From an uncultured Cohaesibacter sp. (GTDB lineage: Bacteria > Pseudomonadota > Alphaproteobacteria > Rhizobiales > Cohaesibacteraceae), in NCBI RefSeq assembly GCF_963664735.1, contig NZ_OY761553.1:4027501-4091500 (forward strand): a stretch of 64,000 bases of DNA. Reading direction: 5' to 3'. The position numbers and the translations under genes were made by a program. The notes below the pieces were generated by a model. The model searched no databases. It saw only the letters and a program-made list of their open reading frames with translations, and was not told the origin of the DNA. Shown piece after piece: positions 19,001-28,286 of this stretch. Every line of letters starts with the position of its first letter. Positions within the stretch are counted from its first letter, which is position 1.

Positions 19001-22000
19001 TCCGTTGCCCATGGATCTGGATGACAGCGACAAGGTGGACCTCGTTACCCATGACGATAAGCTTGTGCTTACCGTTTCAAAGGCTGATGGCTCCAGTTTG
19101 GGGGGGGCGACTGATCCCGCTCTCAAGATGCCAAGACTTGCTCCTTTGCGACAATGGTCAGCCTCCGCTCTGCCGTTTGCGCCCGAAACGATCCGGAATG
19201 TTGTCATGATGCATGACGGGCGCTGGTTATATCTGGGGCAGAACGCGGCTGCTGTCACCGAACGGCCCGGTGCTTTGTCGCTTTATGCATCCAAGGCGAT
19301 TGCCTTGCCTTTTTCTCCTCAGCCCAGAGAGATCAAACAGCAGAATGGCCAAACGCTGGTGCTAGGGCATGATGGTACACGCACGAGCTCGATCAACATT
19401 TTCAAGCCAAGCTCTGTGATTGCTGGGGTCCGCGGTAAGACTGAGGTCTTTCACTATCAGCCGAGCAGTGGCGAACGGGTTGTTGCTCTTGCGGACAATC
19501 TGCTGCTTAGGCAAAGCAAAACCGGAAAGGTTGGTCTTTGTCGCTGGCAGTCCGAGCATTCCGGTTTTTCCCAATGTGAAGACATTTTGCCCGAGCCTTT
19601 GCGGTTTAACGCTGCGGAGATTCTTGCGGCTTTTGCCATTGATGAGAAGCATTCTCTTGTTGAGACCAAGAATGGAGCCCTCTTGCTGCTCGACCGGTCA
19701 CTTCGGCAGGAAACCGAGTTGGCGCGCGGGGTGGGGCGCATAAGGGCGCTGTTGCGCGGTGCAACAGGTCTTCTGCTGCTTGATGATGCAGGATCTCTAT
19801 TCTCACTTGATGTTGCCAACCGCTCTCTTGTCCGCATCTCGTCGGGCTTCAGAGCCATTGCGTCCCTTGGTGATCTTGATCTCGTCCAGCATCGCGGTGG
19901 CCTGATGATCTTGGGGAATCGGGAAATTGCCAGCTACGGGCAGCTTCTATCGCATTTCGAAAGAAGCAGAAGCAATGCGAGGGTTCTTGATCTTGATGTA
20001 TGGGGCAATGGCCTTGCTGGCCAAATAGAGCAAGATGGCAAGCGTTTGCTCGTTTATATCGATGAGCATGGCCGTCAGGTCACCGACGATCTTTTGACGC
20101 TGAATGGCGCTGAATTCTTGCCAAAAGACTTTTCGCAGGTTGCTCCCATTGCTGATGGTGAATGGCTCCTGCTTGCTGATGATATGATCTGGCGTCTGGC
20201 GAAGGGGCCATGTGAACCAAAGGCGGGGACAGCCTCTTGTCTACTTGTCATGGCTCGGTATCAGCTTCCCAAAGCCGCATTGGAAAGCGGAGCCTATTTG
20301 CAGGGGTTCAACAATGAACGCATCACCTTGAATGGACAGCAATTCGCTTTCTCGGATTGTCATGACCGCGCCGTAGCGGGAATCCATCAAGGGGAAGAGG
20401 CCCAGGAGGGCCCTGTCGCTCCTCTGTGCCAGCTGAAAAAGGAAGGCGAAACGTCTCTGAGCCTGGGGGGCGCCCAGAGCATCAAGCCTGATACTGAACG
20501 CTTTGTTTCTGCCGTTAGGAGCGGCGATGGGGTTCTGGACCCAACCCGGATTTCACAACGGCAAGGGCATATCATCATTTCAGCAGGTGCATATGAGGTT
20601 CGGCGTCTCATCGGTCAGCTTGATATGACCGATGCTCCTTCCGCAGAAGCCGAGGCCGTGCGTTGGGACGGTCAAAAAAGGGTGTTTGAGTTTTACGATC
20701 ATACCGGTTCGGCTTTCAGCCTTGCACCAGCAAAGGCAATGCCTCATGGGCGCTTTGCTTTTGCAGACCGAGGTCAGGCGGTCATGCTGGATCAAGATCG
20801 CTATATGGTCGTCAACAAATATGGTGTCTGGTACTATCGTTTGAGCGAAAAAGCCTCTCTTCGGTGGCGCCGTTTGGATCTTCCTGAAAGCTCGGGAGTG
20901 GTGAGCCACGGGCGGATTCTGCTTAAAGATGGAAGCTCCATTGGTGACGGCGACACGAGGCCTGAGCAAGCACCAACCGATTATGCTTTCTCTGTTGGCG
21001 CGTTACAGATCAAGGATGCGGTTGGTGCTGGTAAGGTTTCAGCCTATTGGTCCGATGGCCTCAAGAGGCATTTGGCATTTTCCGATCAGGGCTTCCTGTT
21101 TGACGAGCGAAATGATGTGGCTTTTTCCAGTGGGGCGGCATGGTTCATGACACCTGTCGGGCTGGTCGGCGTGGATGATCTCGCTTTGAGTGCGCCCACA
21201 CCGGCCGTGAACACCAAGGGTATAACGTCTCTGGACGACACGCTCTTTGCGTTGGATGGTCGGAACCGTTGGCTGGTGTTTGATGTGCTTGGCTGGCAAA
21301 GATCGGAAAACCCGTTCATCAATCGTCAAATTGCCTATGATCAGGATCTGATCTGGTCCTACCAGAACGGCCGACTGATTGTCCGGTCTACGACACGGAA
21401 CATGAGCGCAGAGCGGCGGCTTGGGCTACGGTTTGAAAGTGATATTCTGTTCGATGCTGCTTATTCGCAAGAGGGCCTCATTGTTCGTTTGGGCGATGGT
21501 GTACATCAGTTTTCCGGTTTTGATGACCTGTCTTCTAGTTTGCCCGCGATTGCGGATTTGCCGTCAGGCTTAACGCTGGCTGTGCGCCAGATGCGGGAGG
21601 GCGGCAGGGCGGTTGTTGCCGTTACCACTCGGGGAGCCGTCTCCCGACGTTGGAGCGGTCAGGATTTTGCGCGCATTGCCTATGCTGATAACCCGGATAT
21701 CGAGCGGAATGCCGCAACCATGGCTTGGCTCCGCGTGCGCTTTCTGGCGGGCAAGCCGTCTGTTGAGCTGAAAACAGAGACCATTGCCGCGCATGAGGGA
21801 TGGGCTCCTATCCAGTGGGAGGAGCGCGAGCCCCTGCCAATTGATCGCTTTCTGGCCATTCATGAGCATGGTGGGAAGCTTTTTGCGGGCTCTCCTGCGG
21901 GGCTGCAGATTCTGGACGTGGGCGAAGGCGGGATTATTGGCCAACGATTTATCAATATCGGGTCGGAAAGGAACGGCCAAAGTGCCCTTGAACCGGTTTA

Positions 22001-24206
22001 TCATATCGGTGCCTATTTGAATAATTCAGCCTCTGCTTTCATCATCGGGGGACGTCACTGTCTGGCTTTGAAAGATGATAAACTGCGGGCATGCTCGACG
22101 GGGGATGATCTTTCGATCGAAAATCTCGGCGGCAACGAATTCTGGCAATGGCAGCGGCGGGACAATACGGTCTTGCTGCAATATTTCAATGACAAAGGCG
22201 GGCCATTAAGGGACGCTGAGCCAATTTCATCTGACGGTCATCTTCCCCATGATGTTCTTGATGAGATTGCCGTTTGCAACGGAATGGTTGCTCAAAGCTG
22301 GAGCGGGAACTTTATGCCTCTGGATGAGGATTTTTCGCTTGGCTCAAGACGGAGCATCAGGCTGCGAGAACGGGGAAAACTGACGCTTGCCTGCCAGCAA
22401 AATGGCGTTGCAGCTTCCAATTTGGAACCTCAGGGGCTCCCGGCTGGTCTTTATATAAAGGCTGACAATTTCTTGCGCTGGGATGGAGACGGGTTGGAAA
22501 GGGCAGACCAATTTGGCAGCGCCTTGCAGGCACGCCAAAATGATGGAATTCCTTATGATGCTCAAGATCTCAGAGCCTTGAATTCCAATGGATCAGTGCG
22601 CTTTGTCTATCGCAAGGACAATCGCTGGCAGCCTTTGACCTCTTCCGGAGGGCGTCTTGCTATCGATCGTAGGGAGGGGCTTGTTTCTTCCAAAGGGCAG
22701 ATTTGGTCCTACTCGGAGCAGGGTTTTCTGTCCATAGACAGCAAGGATGGTTCAATCGACCCGGACCATTTGGCTCTGATTCCCTTCGCCGGGGCTGCTC
22801 GCAAGGCTTGTGTCTTTGACCGGGCGGAAACGGCTCATGACGGATCATCTTTTTTGTCTTTGCAGACTGGGGCGTCCGAAGCGGCAACGACTGTTTTGCG
22901 CTGTCAGGATGGGAGCCTTTGGCAGGCTCAACTTGATGCTGGCTTTGGGGGGGCTGAGTTGCAGCCGGGTCATTTCCCGCAAGATCCTTTTGTAGAACGC
23001 CTTATCGCAGGCAGCAAGGATGCGGAAATCCGCCTGATAGGCAGGGTTGCCGGTCGCGAGGGCACCTTGCGCTTCTTGTGGCACGGGGAAGACAATCCTC
23101 TTTCCGGGGGGCGGTTCGCTCTTGATGATATCCGGCAGGTCGGCAAGATTGAGGCCGATAGCGTTGAGATGGTAACAGGGCTTGGCTGGGTGCGGCAAAA
23201 GGATGGACAGTGGGAAGCAGAGCGGGCCAAGCGAGCGGCCAATCAAGCTGAACTAGCTGCTGATGTGCATGCCATTGGTCAGGATGCAGATGTCGATCGC
23301 GTTCTTGAGCGGGATAGAGGTGATATCCAATCGCTTTGCTTACGGGATGGGAGAGGGAGTGCCTATCGCTGGTATGCCAACGGACAAAGGGATGAAGTGC
23401 AGTCTTGCGATGCCCTTGCGGCGTTCGACGGCATGTATGCCTATCGCTTTGGTAAAAATGGCCTGCGTATCACTGCTGCGAGCCTGAACGGCAACAAGAT
23501 TTCCCGAATGCTCATCAACGGCCAGTTTAGCGATCTGAAACCAAGAGCCCATGGGGTTCTTGCCAACTGGCAAGGAAGGCCGGTTGTTGCAATAGCCAGC
23601 GATCGTCGGGTTAATCTGTTTGACGCTGCGACCCGGAAAAATATCGGGGCCTGGGCTTTGACAAGACAGCCGCAAGCCTTGCTTTTGGACGGGCAAGGGA
23701 CAATCGGTGTGATTGATGCTCAAGGTCGCCACGATCTAAAGGGCCAACGTTTGCCCTTCTGTGCTGGCTATGATCAGTTGAAGCAGAGTGTTGCGGCCAA
23801 GGCGGAAAGTGCAAAGCTCAATGGCATCGAAATCGGCTCGCATCGCGCCTATGCCATATTCTCCATGCCCGGAGGGGGCTCTAGAACGCTCTCCTTTGAT
23901 TGTGACAGTGCTGATGTTTCCCTTTATGGTGATTTAGCCAATGTTGAGGATCGGACGCGTTATCTTGGCAATTTTGAACTGTGGGGCAGACCAAGCCCTC
24001 TGCTGGCTGTTGAGGCTGGGAAAAACTCCGTGATTACAGCCCGATTTGATGGAAAAGAATTCCTTCTGAAGACCCTTGCCGGGGAGCCGTTATTTGTGCG
24101 GCGAGCAGGGGAACATTTCATTCTTGTTGATCCGCAAGATGTATATCGCGCTGATATTGATGCATTGCTTTCCTTTGTCGTAAGCGAGGGAGGAAAGCAT
24201 GATTGA
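16095..24206 (+). CDS. Giant membrane-anchored beta-propeller-like protein (2703 residues)
   Basis: The protein begins with a basic segment (about 9-30), a single membrane span at about 31-54 and then about 2650 residues that read like successive beta-propeller blades. Units of roughly 40-50 residues recur, with a glycine turn followed by strands such as KRWLLLTTKDQGLGLFD, GKSIYALGEAGIYQYE and SNGSIISEG, and many Trp and Asp-Gly turns. By rough division this would be several tandem propellers; no WD40 or kelch signature is strict. The positive-inside rule places the propellers in the periplasm. Its 8.1 kb take up almost a third of the operon, and the next gene overlaps by 8 bases. A large ligand-binding, sensing or scaffold role is likely. 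It corresponds in position to the propeller component of MoxR-vWA-bpX ternary systems; that match is from memory and needs profile searches. Confidence 0.8.
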   Translation: MFSTLRNLALAKLEIKRRARERIVPLRKRFDVILLALSGVFIVSLVALSVFLVDGHLRFGWFDPDPIESFADERLAANIRSDEALERGPFVGASYLEGAGEIALLRQGGLLHSVDLKTQLWSDEAVGKSGLNSPFLALSPACSTRTKDALSHCADQDGLFAYTKDGGLALRYGGAWNTILSDTRFIGRSGKPVEQDAVTGVAVSADKRWLLLTTKDQGLGLFDLVHRVWLTIPAQSQRKILGDASLPSPSKVVAVGSEFLLATEKGLMALVLDQFGQVSSVSRIDKGLGTILDMTAYERTALVLAKKNCPRGQCLGLYRYDQTGNLSLLFGETALYPDLSEARLSRALISQDGKSIYALGEAGIYQYERMKRSWRRLFEGSLTVFLEAPSINGMYFASGDKVGFLNREGALKFWSLERATARSFAMDGNGDLLVQTANNQLWSISDAGAHMINDGVAAREPLAEMKRAVSAFGRLVMIGKDYLVLHDVKKRTYVSVPRASLNPGLLFDAETRLIGGPHILWALNENQIEAWQLNPETSLVGLKRIFREELPSHPRSIHGDGNDLLLVNASGRPYRLSVEGNGLRATSLLGAADKEKGPVRDALNVGDLTYLARDRKVSVYSQSRRGFVDTISMPINETIREVARVKDRLYLLGSNGSIISEGSNQRLTGSDVPFAFSSDEIMDATSNDLELFLASRAGVAVYSPSERSITRRYSIKPQGPLRFAGLAGSVPITYDGTSAWFGDKNLSVDGARVLSASKVNNEIALLQNDGQVTFLTRYLLDHDKLQQPTCYYRNPGPAGDSIIDVISLPDKGVAALVDDTLWLRDQAHRRFVGFTLSNIPFPRNVRMTILGKSLVIHNENSAWIIGLQHLVLTGSCTRSNLDLIGSVEQLGAEQLTISTQTEEIGLLQGDGSYQLWKAGEILERLPQTTGYGPRPSAFQAAERLGGALYFSDANSVWRYDLSSRSWRQGPLPMDLDDSDKVDLVTHDDKLVLTVSKADGSSLGGATDPALKMPRLAPLRQWSASALPFAPETIRNVVMMHDGRWLYLGQNAAAVTERPGALSLYASKAIALPFSPQPREIKQQNGQTLVLGHDGTRTSSINIFKPSSVIAGVRGKTEVFHYQPSSGERVVALADNLLLRQSKTGKVGLCRWQSEHSGFSQCEDILPEPLRFNAAEILAAFAIDEKHSLVETKNGALLLLDRSLRQETELARGVGRIRALLRGATGLLLLDDAGSLFSLDVANRSLVRISSGFRAIASLGDLDLVQHRGGLMILGNREIASYGQLLSHFERSRSNARVLDLDVWGNGLAGQIEQDGKRLLVYIDEHGRQVTDDLLTLNGAEFLPKDFSQVAPIADGEWLLLADDMIWRLAKGPCEPKAGTASCLLVMARYQLPKAALESGAYLQGFNNERITLNGQQFAFSDCHDRAVAGIHQGEEAQEGPVAPLCQLKKEGETSLSLGGAQSIKPDTERFVSAVRSGDGVLDPTRISQRQGHIIISAGAYEVRRLIGQLDMTDAPSAEAEAVRWDGQKRVFEFYDHTGSAFSLAPAKAMPHGRFAFADRGQAVMLDQDRYMVVNKYGVWYYRLSEKASLRWRRLDLPESSGVVSHGRILLKDGSSIGDGDTRPEQAPTDYAFSVGALQIKDAVGAGKVSAYWSDGLKRHLAFSDQGFLFDERNDVAFSSGAAWFMTPVGLVGVDDLALSAPTPAVNTKGITSLDDTLFALDGRNRWLVFDVLGWQRSENPFINRQIAYDQDLIWSYQNGRLIVRSTTRNMSAERRLGLRFESDILFDAAYSQEGLIVRLGDGVHQFSGFDDLSSSLPAIADLPSGLTLAVRQMREGGRAVVAVTTRGAVSRRWSGQDFARIAYADNPDIERNAATMAWLRVRFLAGKPSVELKTETIAAHEGWAPIQWEEREPLPIDRFLAIHEHGGKLFAGSPAGLQILDVGEGGIIGQRFINIGSERNGQSALEPVYHIGAYLNNSASAFIIGGRHCLALKDDKLRACSTGDDLSIENLGGNEFWQWQRRDNTVLLQYFNDKGGPLRDAEPISSDGHLPHDVLDEIAVCNGMVAQSWSGNFMPLDEDFSLGSRRSIRLRERGKLTLACQQNGVAASNLEPQGLPAGLYIKADNFLRWDGDGLERADQFGSALQARQNDGIPYDAQDLRALNSNGSVRFVYRKDNRWQPLTSSGGRLAIDRREGLVSSKGQIWSYSEQGFLSIDSKDGSIDPDHLALIPFAGAARKACVFDRAETAHDGSSFLSLQTGASEAATTVLRCQDGSLWQAQLDAGFGGAELQPGHFPQDPFVERLIAGSKDAEIRLIGRVAGREGTLRFLWHGEDNPLSGGRFALDDIRQVGKIEADSVEMVTGLGWVRQKDGQWEAERAKRAANQAELAADVHAIGQDADVDRVLERDRGDIQSLCLRDGRGSAYRWYANGQRDEVQSCDALAAFDGMYAYRFGKNGLRITAASLNGNKISRMLINGQFSDLKPRAHGVLANWQGRPVVAIASDRRVNLFDAATRKNIGAWALTRQPQALLLDGQGTIGVIDAQGRHDLKGQRLPFCAGYDQLKQSVAAKAESAKLNGIEIGSHRAYAIFSMPGGGSRTLSFDCDSADVSLYGDLANVEDRTRYLGNFELWGRPSPLLAVEAGKNSVITARFDGKEFLLKTLAGEPLFVRRAGEHFILVDPQDVYRADIDALLSFVVSEGGKHD

Positions 24207-25206
24207 GGCTCCGTACGATCTTCTGACCATCGGAAATGTTGTTTACAGCTTCGATGAAGACAGCCTTCTTGTGACCGCGGGCTTTCGCGACGGGCAGCGC
24301 GGGGATGATGCGCCCATCATTGAAAACCGACAAGAACCGCTGGAGTGGCTTTGGCAATGGTCTTTCTGGCTTGATCGGGAAACAGACCCATTGCAAAAGC
24401 TCCCCGAAGAGCTTACTGCGCGGTCTGTGCTCTTGGCTCTTTATGACTATGGAGCGCCAGCTTCTCTATCGAAGCTGGCGAAAATGAACCGCTTGAGCAT
24501 CACTACGATGCCCAAGCTGCCATGGTTTGCCAATCTTGCATCAAGGATGCGGTGGGTGCCGCGTAAATTTCGCGCTTCTCAGGCCAAGAAGATACATGCC
24601 TATCGCCAGACTATGGCTCAATGGCTTGATAAAGAGATTGATCTTTGGGAAGACCTTCGTGAAAGGGCCGCTGTTGAGCAACAGGTTGAAGGGCCGTTCG
24701 AGGCATATCTGGGATATTTGCGGCAAAAAATAGAGGCCGGGGTATTTTCTGTTGAAGTGCAATCCGCATTTCATGCCCTTTTGCGATCTGTTTCCCCCCA
24801 TATCGAGATTGTCGAACTCAAAGGCTCTGAGAGCGAAAATTTTATTCTTCTGCTCAAGATCCATGATGATCATGAAGAATTTTCGGGGCCACGGCATCAG
24901 CCTTCAAATGCGCTAGACCGGCTAATTGTTCTTGATGGCCGAATGGTTGCTGAGCAAAGGGTCAAGGAAATCGGCTATCGAATTGCCATTCTGGTTAGTG
25001 AAATGCTGCAAATGATGCATTGTCGCAGAAACCAGGTTGCGATGGCTTTTATTTTATCGCATCATCACTCTTCTAAACCTGTGTTTGCATTGACTTTTAA
25101 AGCAACTCAATTTTTGACCTATCGATCCAGCATTCTTTCCTCAATCAATCTTCGGGGCGTTCCGGATCTTCCAATTTGTAGATATTTGAAATTAGATGAC
25201 GTTTGA
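24199..25206 (+). CDS. Hypothetical protein downstream of the giant propeller gene
   Basis: The family is not recognised. The 335-residue product has no signal peptide or membrane span. It is rich in Trp, Leu and basic residues in the middle (about 110-160), with a helical stretch AQWLDKEIDLWEDLRERA. The start ATG 24199 has GGGAGGAAAG upstream and overlaps the propeller gene by 8 bases; the stop overlaps the metallopeptidase gene by 11 bases. Base use in the last 250 bases looks slightly richer in A+T than the neighbours. Context suggests a cytoplasmic accessory subunit. Confidence 0.65.
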   Translation: MIEAPYDLLTIGNVVYSFDEDSLLVTAGFRDGQRGDDAPIIENRQEPLEWLWQWSFWLDRETDPLQKLPEELTARSVLLALYDYGAPASLSKLAKMNRLSITTMPKLPWFANLASRMRWVPRKFRASQAKKIHAYRQTMAQWLDKEIDLWEDLRERAAVEQQVEGPFEAYLGYLRQKIEAGVFSVEVQSAFHALLRSVSPHIEIVELKGSESENFILLLKIHDDHEEFSGPRHQPSNALDRLIVLDGRMVAEQRVKEIGYRIAILVSEMLQMMHCRRNQVAMAFILSHHHSSKPVFALTFKATQFLTYRSSILSSINLRGVPDLPICRYLKLDDV

Positions 25207-27136
25207 ACCCGCTAAAGATAATGGAGAGCCCTTTCCGTTATCTCGCCGAATACGCCCATTTGTCCGGTCTGGTCCGGGCTTTTGGAGCATGGTTGCCTTT
25301 TGTGTTTTGGGCATTGCATCCTTTGCTGCTCTTGCACTTTCCATGCTTTGGCAGATCGATATGATTCAGGCGGTCAGTCCTCTGTTGCCCAAGTTTATTT
25401 ATCTGTTCAATGGTGATGACCAGCGCGCATTGATTGAATGGCTTCCTACCGGAGTAGAGGCTTTCAATCAGGCTCGCGGTAATTTGGCGCTGGATCCTGT
25501 TGCATGGATGAACTTTCTCGTTATCGGCTCCATTCTCGTTCTTGCTCATAGCCGCCGCTTCAGAGCCCCAACGGGGGAGCATTTGCTGCAGAGTCCCAAG
25601 GCTGGTGCCGTTGTCCGCCTCATGCTACACAGATTTGGCTATTTCTCCGATATTTGCATTTCATCCCCCAAGAGCGGAGAGCGGAATACGGATTTTTTTG
25701 CTTCAGGCACGTTGTTTTTTACTCCCAAGGCGCATGTGACACGCCTCCTCAAAGGCAAGGCATCATCCCTGCAGCAAAAGGTGCTCGAGTTTTTTATGGC
25801 GCATGAATATGCGCATGCAGCAACGCGCGACAATCTGGCGCATTCGGTTTTCATGGTTGTGCTGGCCCTCCTCCTATTCATGTTCTTTATGAGTTTTGGT
25901 CCGCTTATAGCCTATGGAGCTGCATTTATTGCGCAAACTCCGATGGGGCCGGGCGCCGCAGGGCCCATTTCTTTGGCAATTCTTCTGCCGCTCTATTCCG
26001 GGATTTATCTCTCCTTTAGAGGCATGGTCGTGTCCTATATAAAAGCCCGAGAGTTTTTTGCGGATCAGGCCGCTTTCCGGTTCGTGCCCGATGTCGATAC
26101 GCCTTATGGTTCTCTCAGTGAGCGCAGAAGACCGGATTTATCAAGTGCCTTGCGCGTCCGGATTTCCCTGTTCGAGCGGTTGCTGCACAAGGATGGTGAG
26201 AGCCTTCATGCAAGGGATGTGCTTGTCTATTTTTGGGGATTCATCCTCAGCATCAGGACGCTGTTCGTTCTGACGGCGCCAAAAGATATTTGCTGGACTG
26301 TCTTGATGCTCGATGGTCTGGCGCTTGGATCTTTTGCATGCTTGTGGGTGACCCTGCCAAAACGGCCTAAGGATGCCAAGGGCATAAATGGAACGGCCTG
26401 GTTTCTGACTTTTCTCACGATTTCAGCCGTTGAATTTTGCGGCATGGGGCTTGTGGGAGCTGCGTTCAATCTCGATCATAGCCTGTTTTCAAACTTTAAT
26501 GCCCAGTTGGTCGGCCTGCCAGGCTTCATCCTGTTCTTCGTGTTTTTTATCGGTTGCCTTGTTCTTGTGATTAGGCGTCTTTTGGGATGGCGGCGGCTGG
26601 CACGCGCAAAAGGAGCCTTTTTTCGGCGCTTCGGTTTGGTGTTGCTTGTTGTTCCGGGACTAACGATGGAAGGGATGATGATTGTCGTTGTGGGGCTATT
26701 ATTCTGCCTTGTGCCGATCAATTTTTATCTGCGGCTTGAATTTCTGAAAGTGGATGTCGCGTTTTCCGCGGGTCTGGCGGTTACTTTCATCGTTGGCAGT
26801 TTGCTGCTCTATTATCAGTATCAACTGCTTTTTGTTCGCACGATTTCGAAATATTTCACGGTTGGATTGATCGAGGGCATATTGTTTATGGCTCTGATGT
26901 CCAATGTTTACATCGTATATGCGGACGCATTGAGCGGAGTTCGGGAACGCAGTATTCATTCCGTTTTTGAGTTTGATAAACTTCTCGGTTTATTCGCCGC
27001 AGCAGATTGGTCTTCGGTCTTGCCTTTTGCGATAATATCGACATGCTGCTACCTTGTGTTGCGTCTGGTTGCTTTTTGGGCGCAAGGTGAAATGGCTAGG
27101 CTGGATCAACGATTGGCAAGGGAGAGTAGCAGATGA
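25196..27136 (+). CDS. Polytopic M48-type zinc metallopeptidase
   Basis: The 646-residue membrane protein carries the zinc motif HEYAH (H203, E204, H207) and, 80 residues on, AREFFADQAA with E286 as the likely third zinc ligand and D290. This is the HtpX/Ste24 (M48) arrangement HExxH plus E-x3-D. Hydrophobic segments lie at about 30-55, 105-125, 218-245 and 255-285, with several more in the last 300 residues. Known M48 membrane peptidases are about 290-450 residues, so this one has a long extra polytopic C-terminal half. M48 enzymes of the inner membrane cut misfolded or surplus membrane proteins. Placed in this operon it may process or degrade subunits of the MoxR/vWA machine; that is inference. 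Confidence 0.85.
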   Translation: MTFEPAKDNGEPFPLSRRIRPFVRSGPGFWSMVAFCVLGIASFAALALSMLWQIDMIQAVSPLLPKFIYLFNGDDQRALIEWLPTGVEAFNQARGNLALDPVAWMNFLVIGSILVLAHSRRFRAPTGEHLLQSPKAGAVVRLMLHRFGYFSDICISSPKSGERNTDFFASGTLFFTPKAHVTRLLKGKASSLQQKVLEFFMAHEYAHAATRDNLAHSVFMVVLALLLFMFFMSFGPLIAYGAAFIAQTPMGPGAAGPISLAILLPLYSGIYLSFRGMVVSYIKAREFFADQAAFRFVPDVDTPYGSLSERRRPDLSSALRVRISLFERLLHKDGESLHARDVLVYFWGFILSIRTLFVLTAPKDICWTVLMLDGLALGSFACLWVTLPKRPKDAKGINGTAWFLTFLTISAVEFCGMGLVGAAFNLDHSLFSNFNAQLVGLPGFILFFVFFIGCLVLVIRRLLGWRRLARAKGAFFRRFGLVLLVVPGLTMEGMMIVVVGLLFCLVPINFYLRLEFLKVDVAFSAGLAVTFIVGSLLLYYQYQLLFVRTISKYFTVGLIEGILFMALMSNVYIVYADALSGVRERSIHSVFEFDKLLGLFAAADWSSVLPFAIISTCCYLVLRLVAFWAQGEMARLDQRLARESSR

Positions 27137-27495
27137 TTATTGACGAGCATAAACTTCGCAAAGAGTTGACCAGAACAATGGCCGAGGCTGTCGATGAAAC
27201 CGAGAGTTTTGAAGATTATTTTGGCGATAGTGCAGAAGGCGCGGATTATGGCGTTGCGCGGGCTGATGGCGTTATGCCTGCCGATATTCAATATTTGTGG
27301 GCCTATGCGGGCCAGATCGTCGACTATATCAGTCAGCATGGCGTTGATGCATTGGATCTGGCTGAAAAAGCCGGCAATATCTTTATTGCCTATCACGCCA
27401 TTCGGGGCATGAAAAGCGATTTCGATGAGTCGGAGAAGGAGGCGATCCAGTCTTCTGTGGTTGCCAAACTTCGCAATCTTGTGGACCAAAAGTAG
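27133..27495 (+). CDS. Small acidic hypothetical protein, last gene of the operon
   Basis: The 120-residue soluble protein starts inside the stop of the peptidase gene (ATGA). It is acidic and helical and has no membrane span or recognised motif. It contains a stretch EDYFGDSAEGADYGVARADG near 30-50. It closes the 15-gene operon; 238 bases without a gene follow, where AGTCT (from about 27494) could pair with AGACT before a TTTTT run at about 27519, a weak terminator at best. Confidence 0.65.
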   Translation: MIIDEHKLRKELTRTMAEAVDETESFEDYFGDSAEGADYGVARADGVMPADIQYLWAYAGQIVDYISQHGVDALDLAEKAGNIFIAYHAIRGMKSDFDESEKEAIQSSVVAKLRNLVDQK

Positions 27496-27733
27496 TCTTC
27501 CCCACCTCAAGCAGACTTTTTATTCTCGTTCGGGAAACTTGCCTTTTCGGCCAATTCATCCCTAGACTCTGTTGTGGCCTTGTTGGACTTCAGCTGGAGC
27601 CTCAGTTGTCATATTCTTGCGTCTATTTTTCTTTATGTAAGACTCATCAATCAGCAAATTGAATTTTGCCAATAGGTTTTTGCGATCAATAATATTGGGG
27701 GGTGATAGCAGACCCTCAAAGGAAATCACCATC

Positions 27734-28246
27734 ATGTTGGCCGCCATTGAACAGGGATTGAACTCGGTGAACCAGCCAATCGCCCGGCTTGGGAGCTGGA
27801 TCGCAGGGGGGATGTTGGCGGTGATGACTGCAATTGTGTTGCTGCAGGTGATATTTCGTTATGGTCTTGTCTTGCCGCTGAGCTGGACCGATGAGCTGTC
27901 TCGCTTCTTGATGATCTATATGGCCTATCTGTGTCTGCCGCTGATCTATTTGCAGGACAAGAATATCGCCATGACCTTTCTTCTGGAATTTATCAAGGAG
28001 AAGCGCTTTCGACATCTCCTGCTAGTTATCATTCATCTGTTGGCGATCACCACGCTCCTCATGTGGATCAAGTTTGGCTATGACTTTTTTCTCCGCGGCG
28101 GCGGGCATGCAGACAGTCTGCCCATTTCCATGCAGGTTATTTATATTGCACCACCTTTGATGATGGCGATCACGCTATTGAGTGCTGCTCAGAAGATCGT
28201 TGCTGAGTTGCGTCTGTTCTTTGCGGGGGCGCCGGTGGAGCAATAG
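27734..28246 (+). CDS. dctQ: TRAP transporter small permease subunit (DctQ-type)
   Basis: This is the four-span small membrane subunit of a TRAP carrier. The 170-residue product has spans near 20-45, 55-75, 92-115 and 130-152, with the family-typical WTDELSRFLMIYMAYL segment around 48-63. The start ATG 27734 has AAGGAAA eight bases upstream; a longer TTG start at 27659 is less likely. The partner permease follows 40 bases downstream. TRAP systems import organic acids, using ion gradients and a periplasmic binding protein; here the order is Q-M-P. Confidence 0.9.
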   Translation: MLAAIEQGLNSVNQPIARLGSWIAGGMLAVMTAIVLLQVIFRYGLVLPLSWTDELSRFLMIYMAYLCLPLIYLQDKNIAMTFLLEFIKEKRFRHLLLVIIHLLAITTLLMWIKFGYDFFLRGGGHADSLPISMQVIYIAPPLMMAITLLSAAQKIVAELRLFFAGAPVEQ

Positions 28247-28286
28247 CCTCCGGTTTGACTGACTTTGCTCAGTAAGGAATTTTGTT

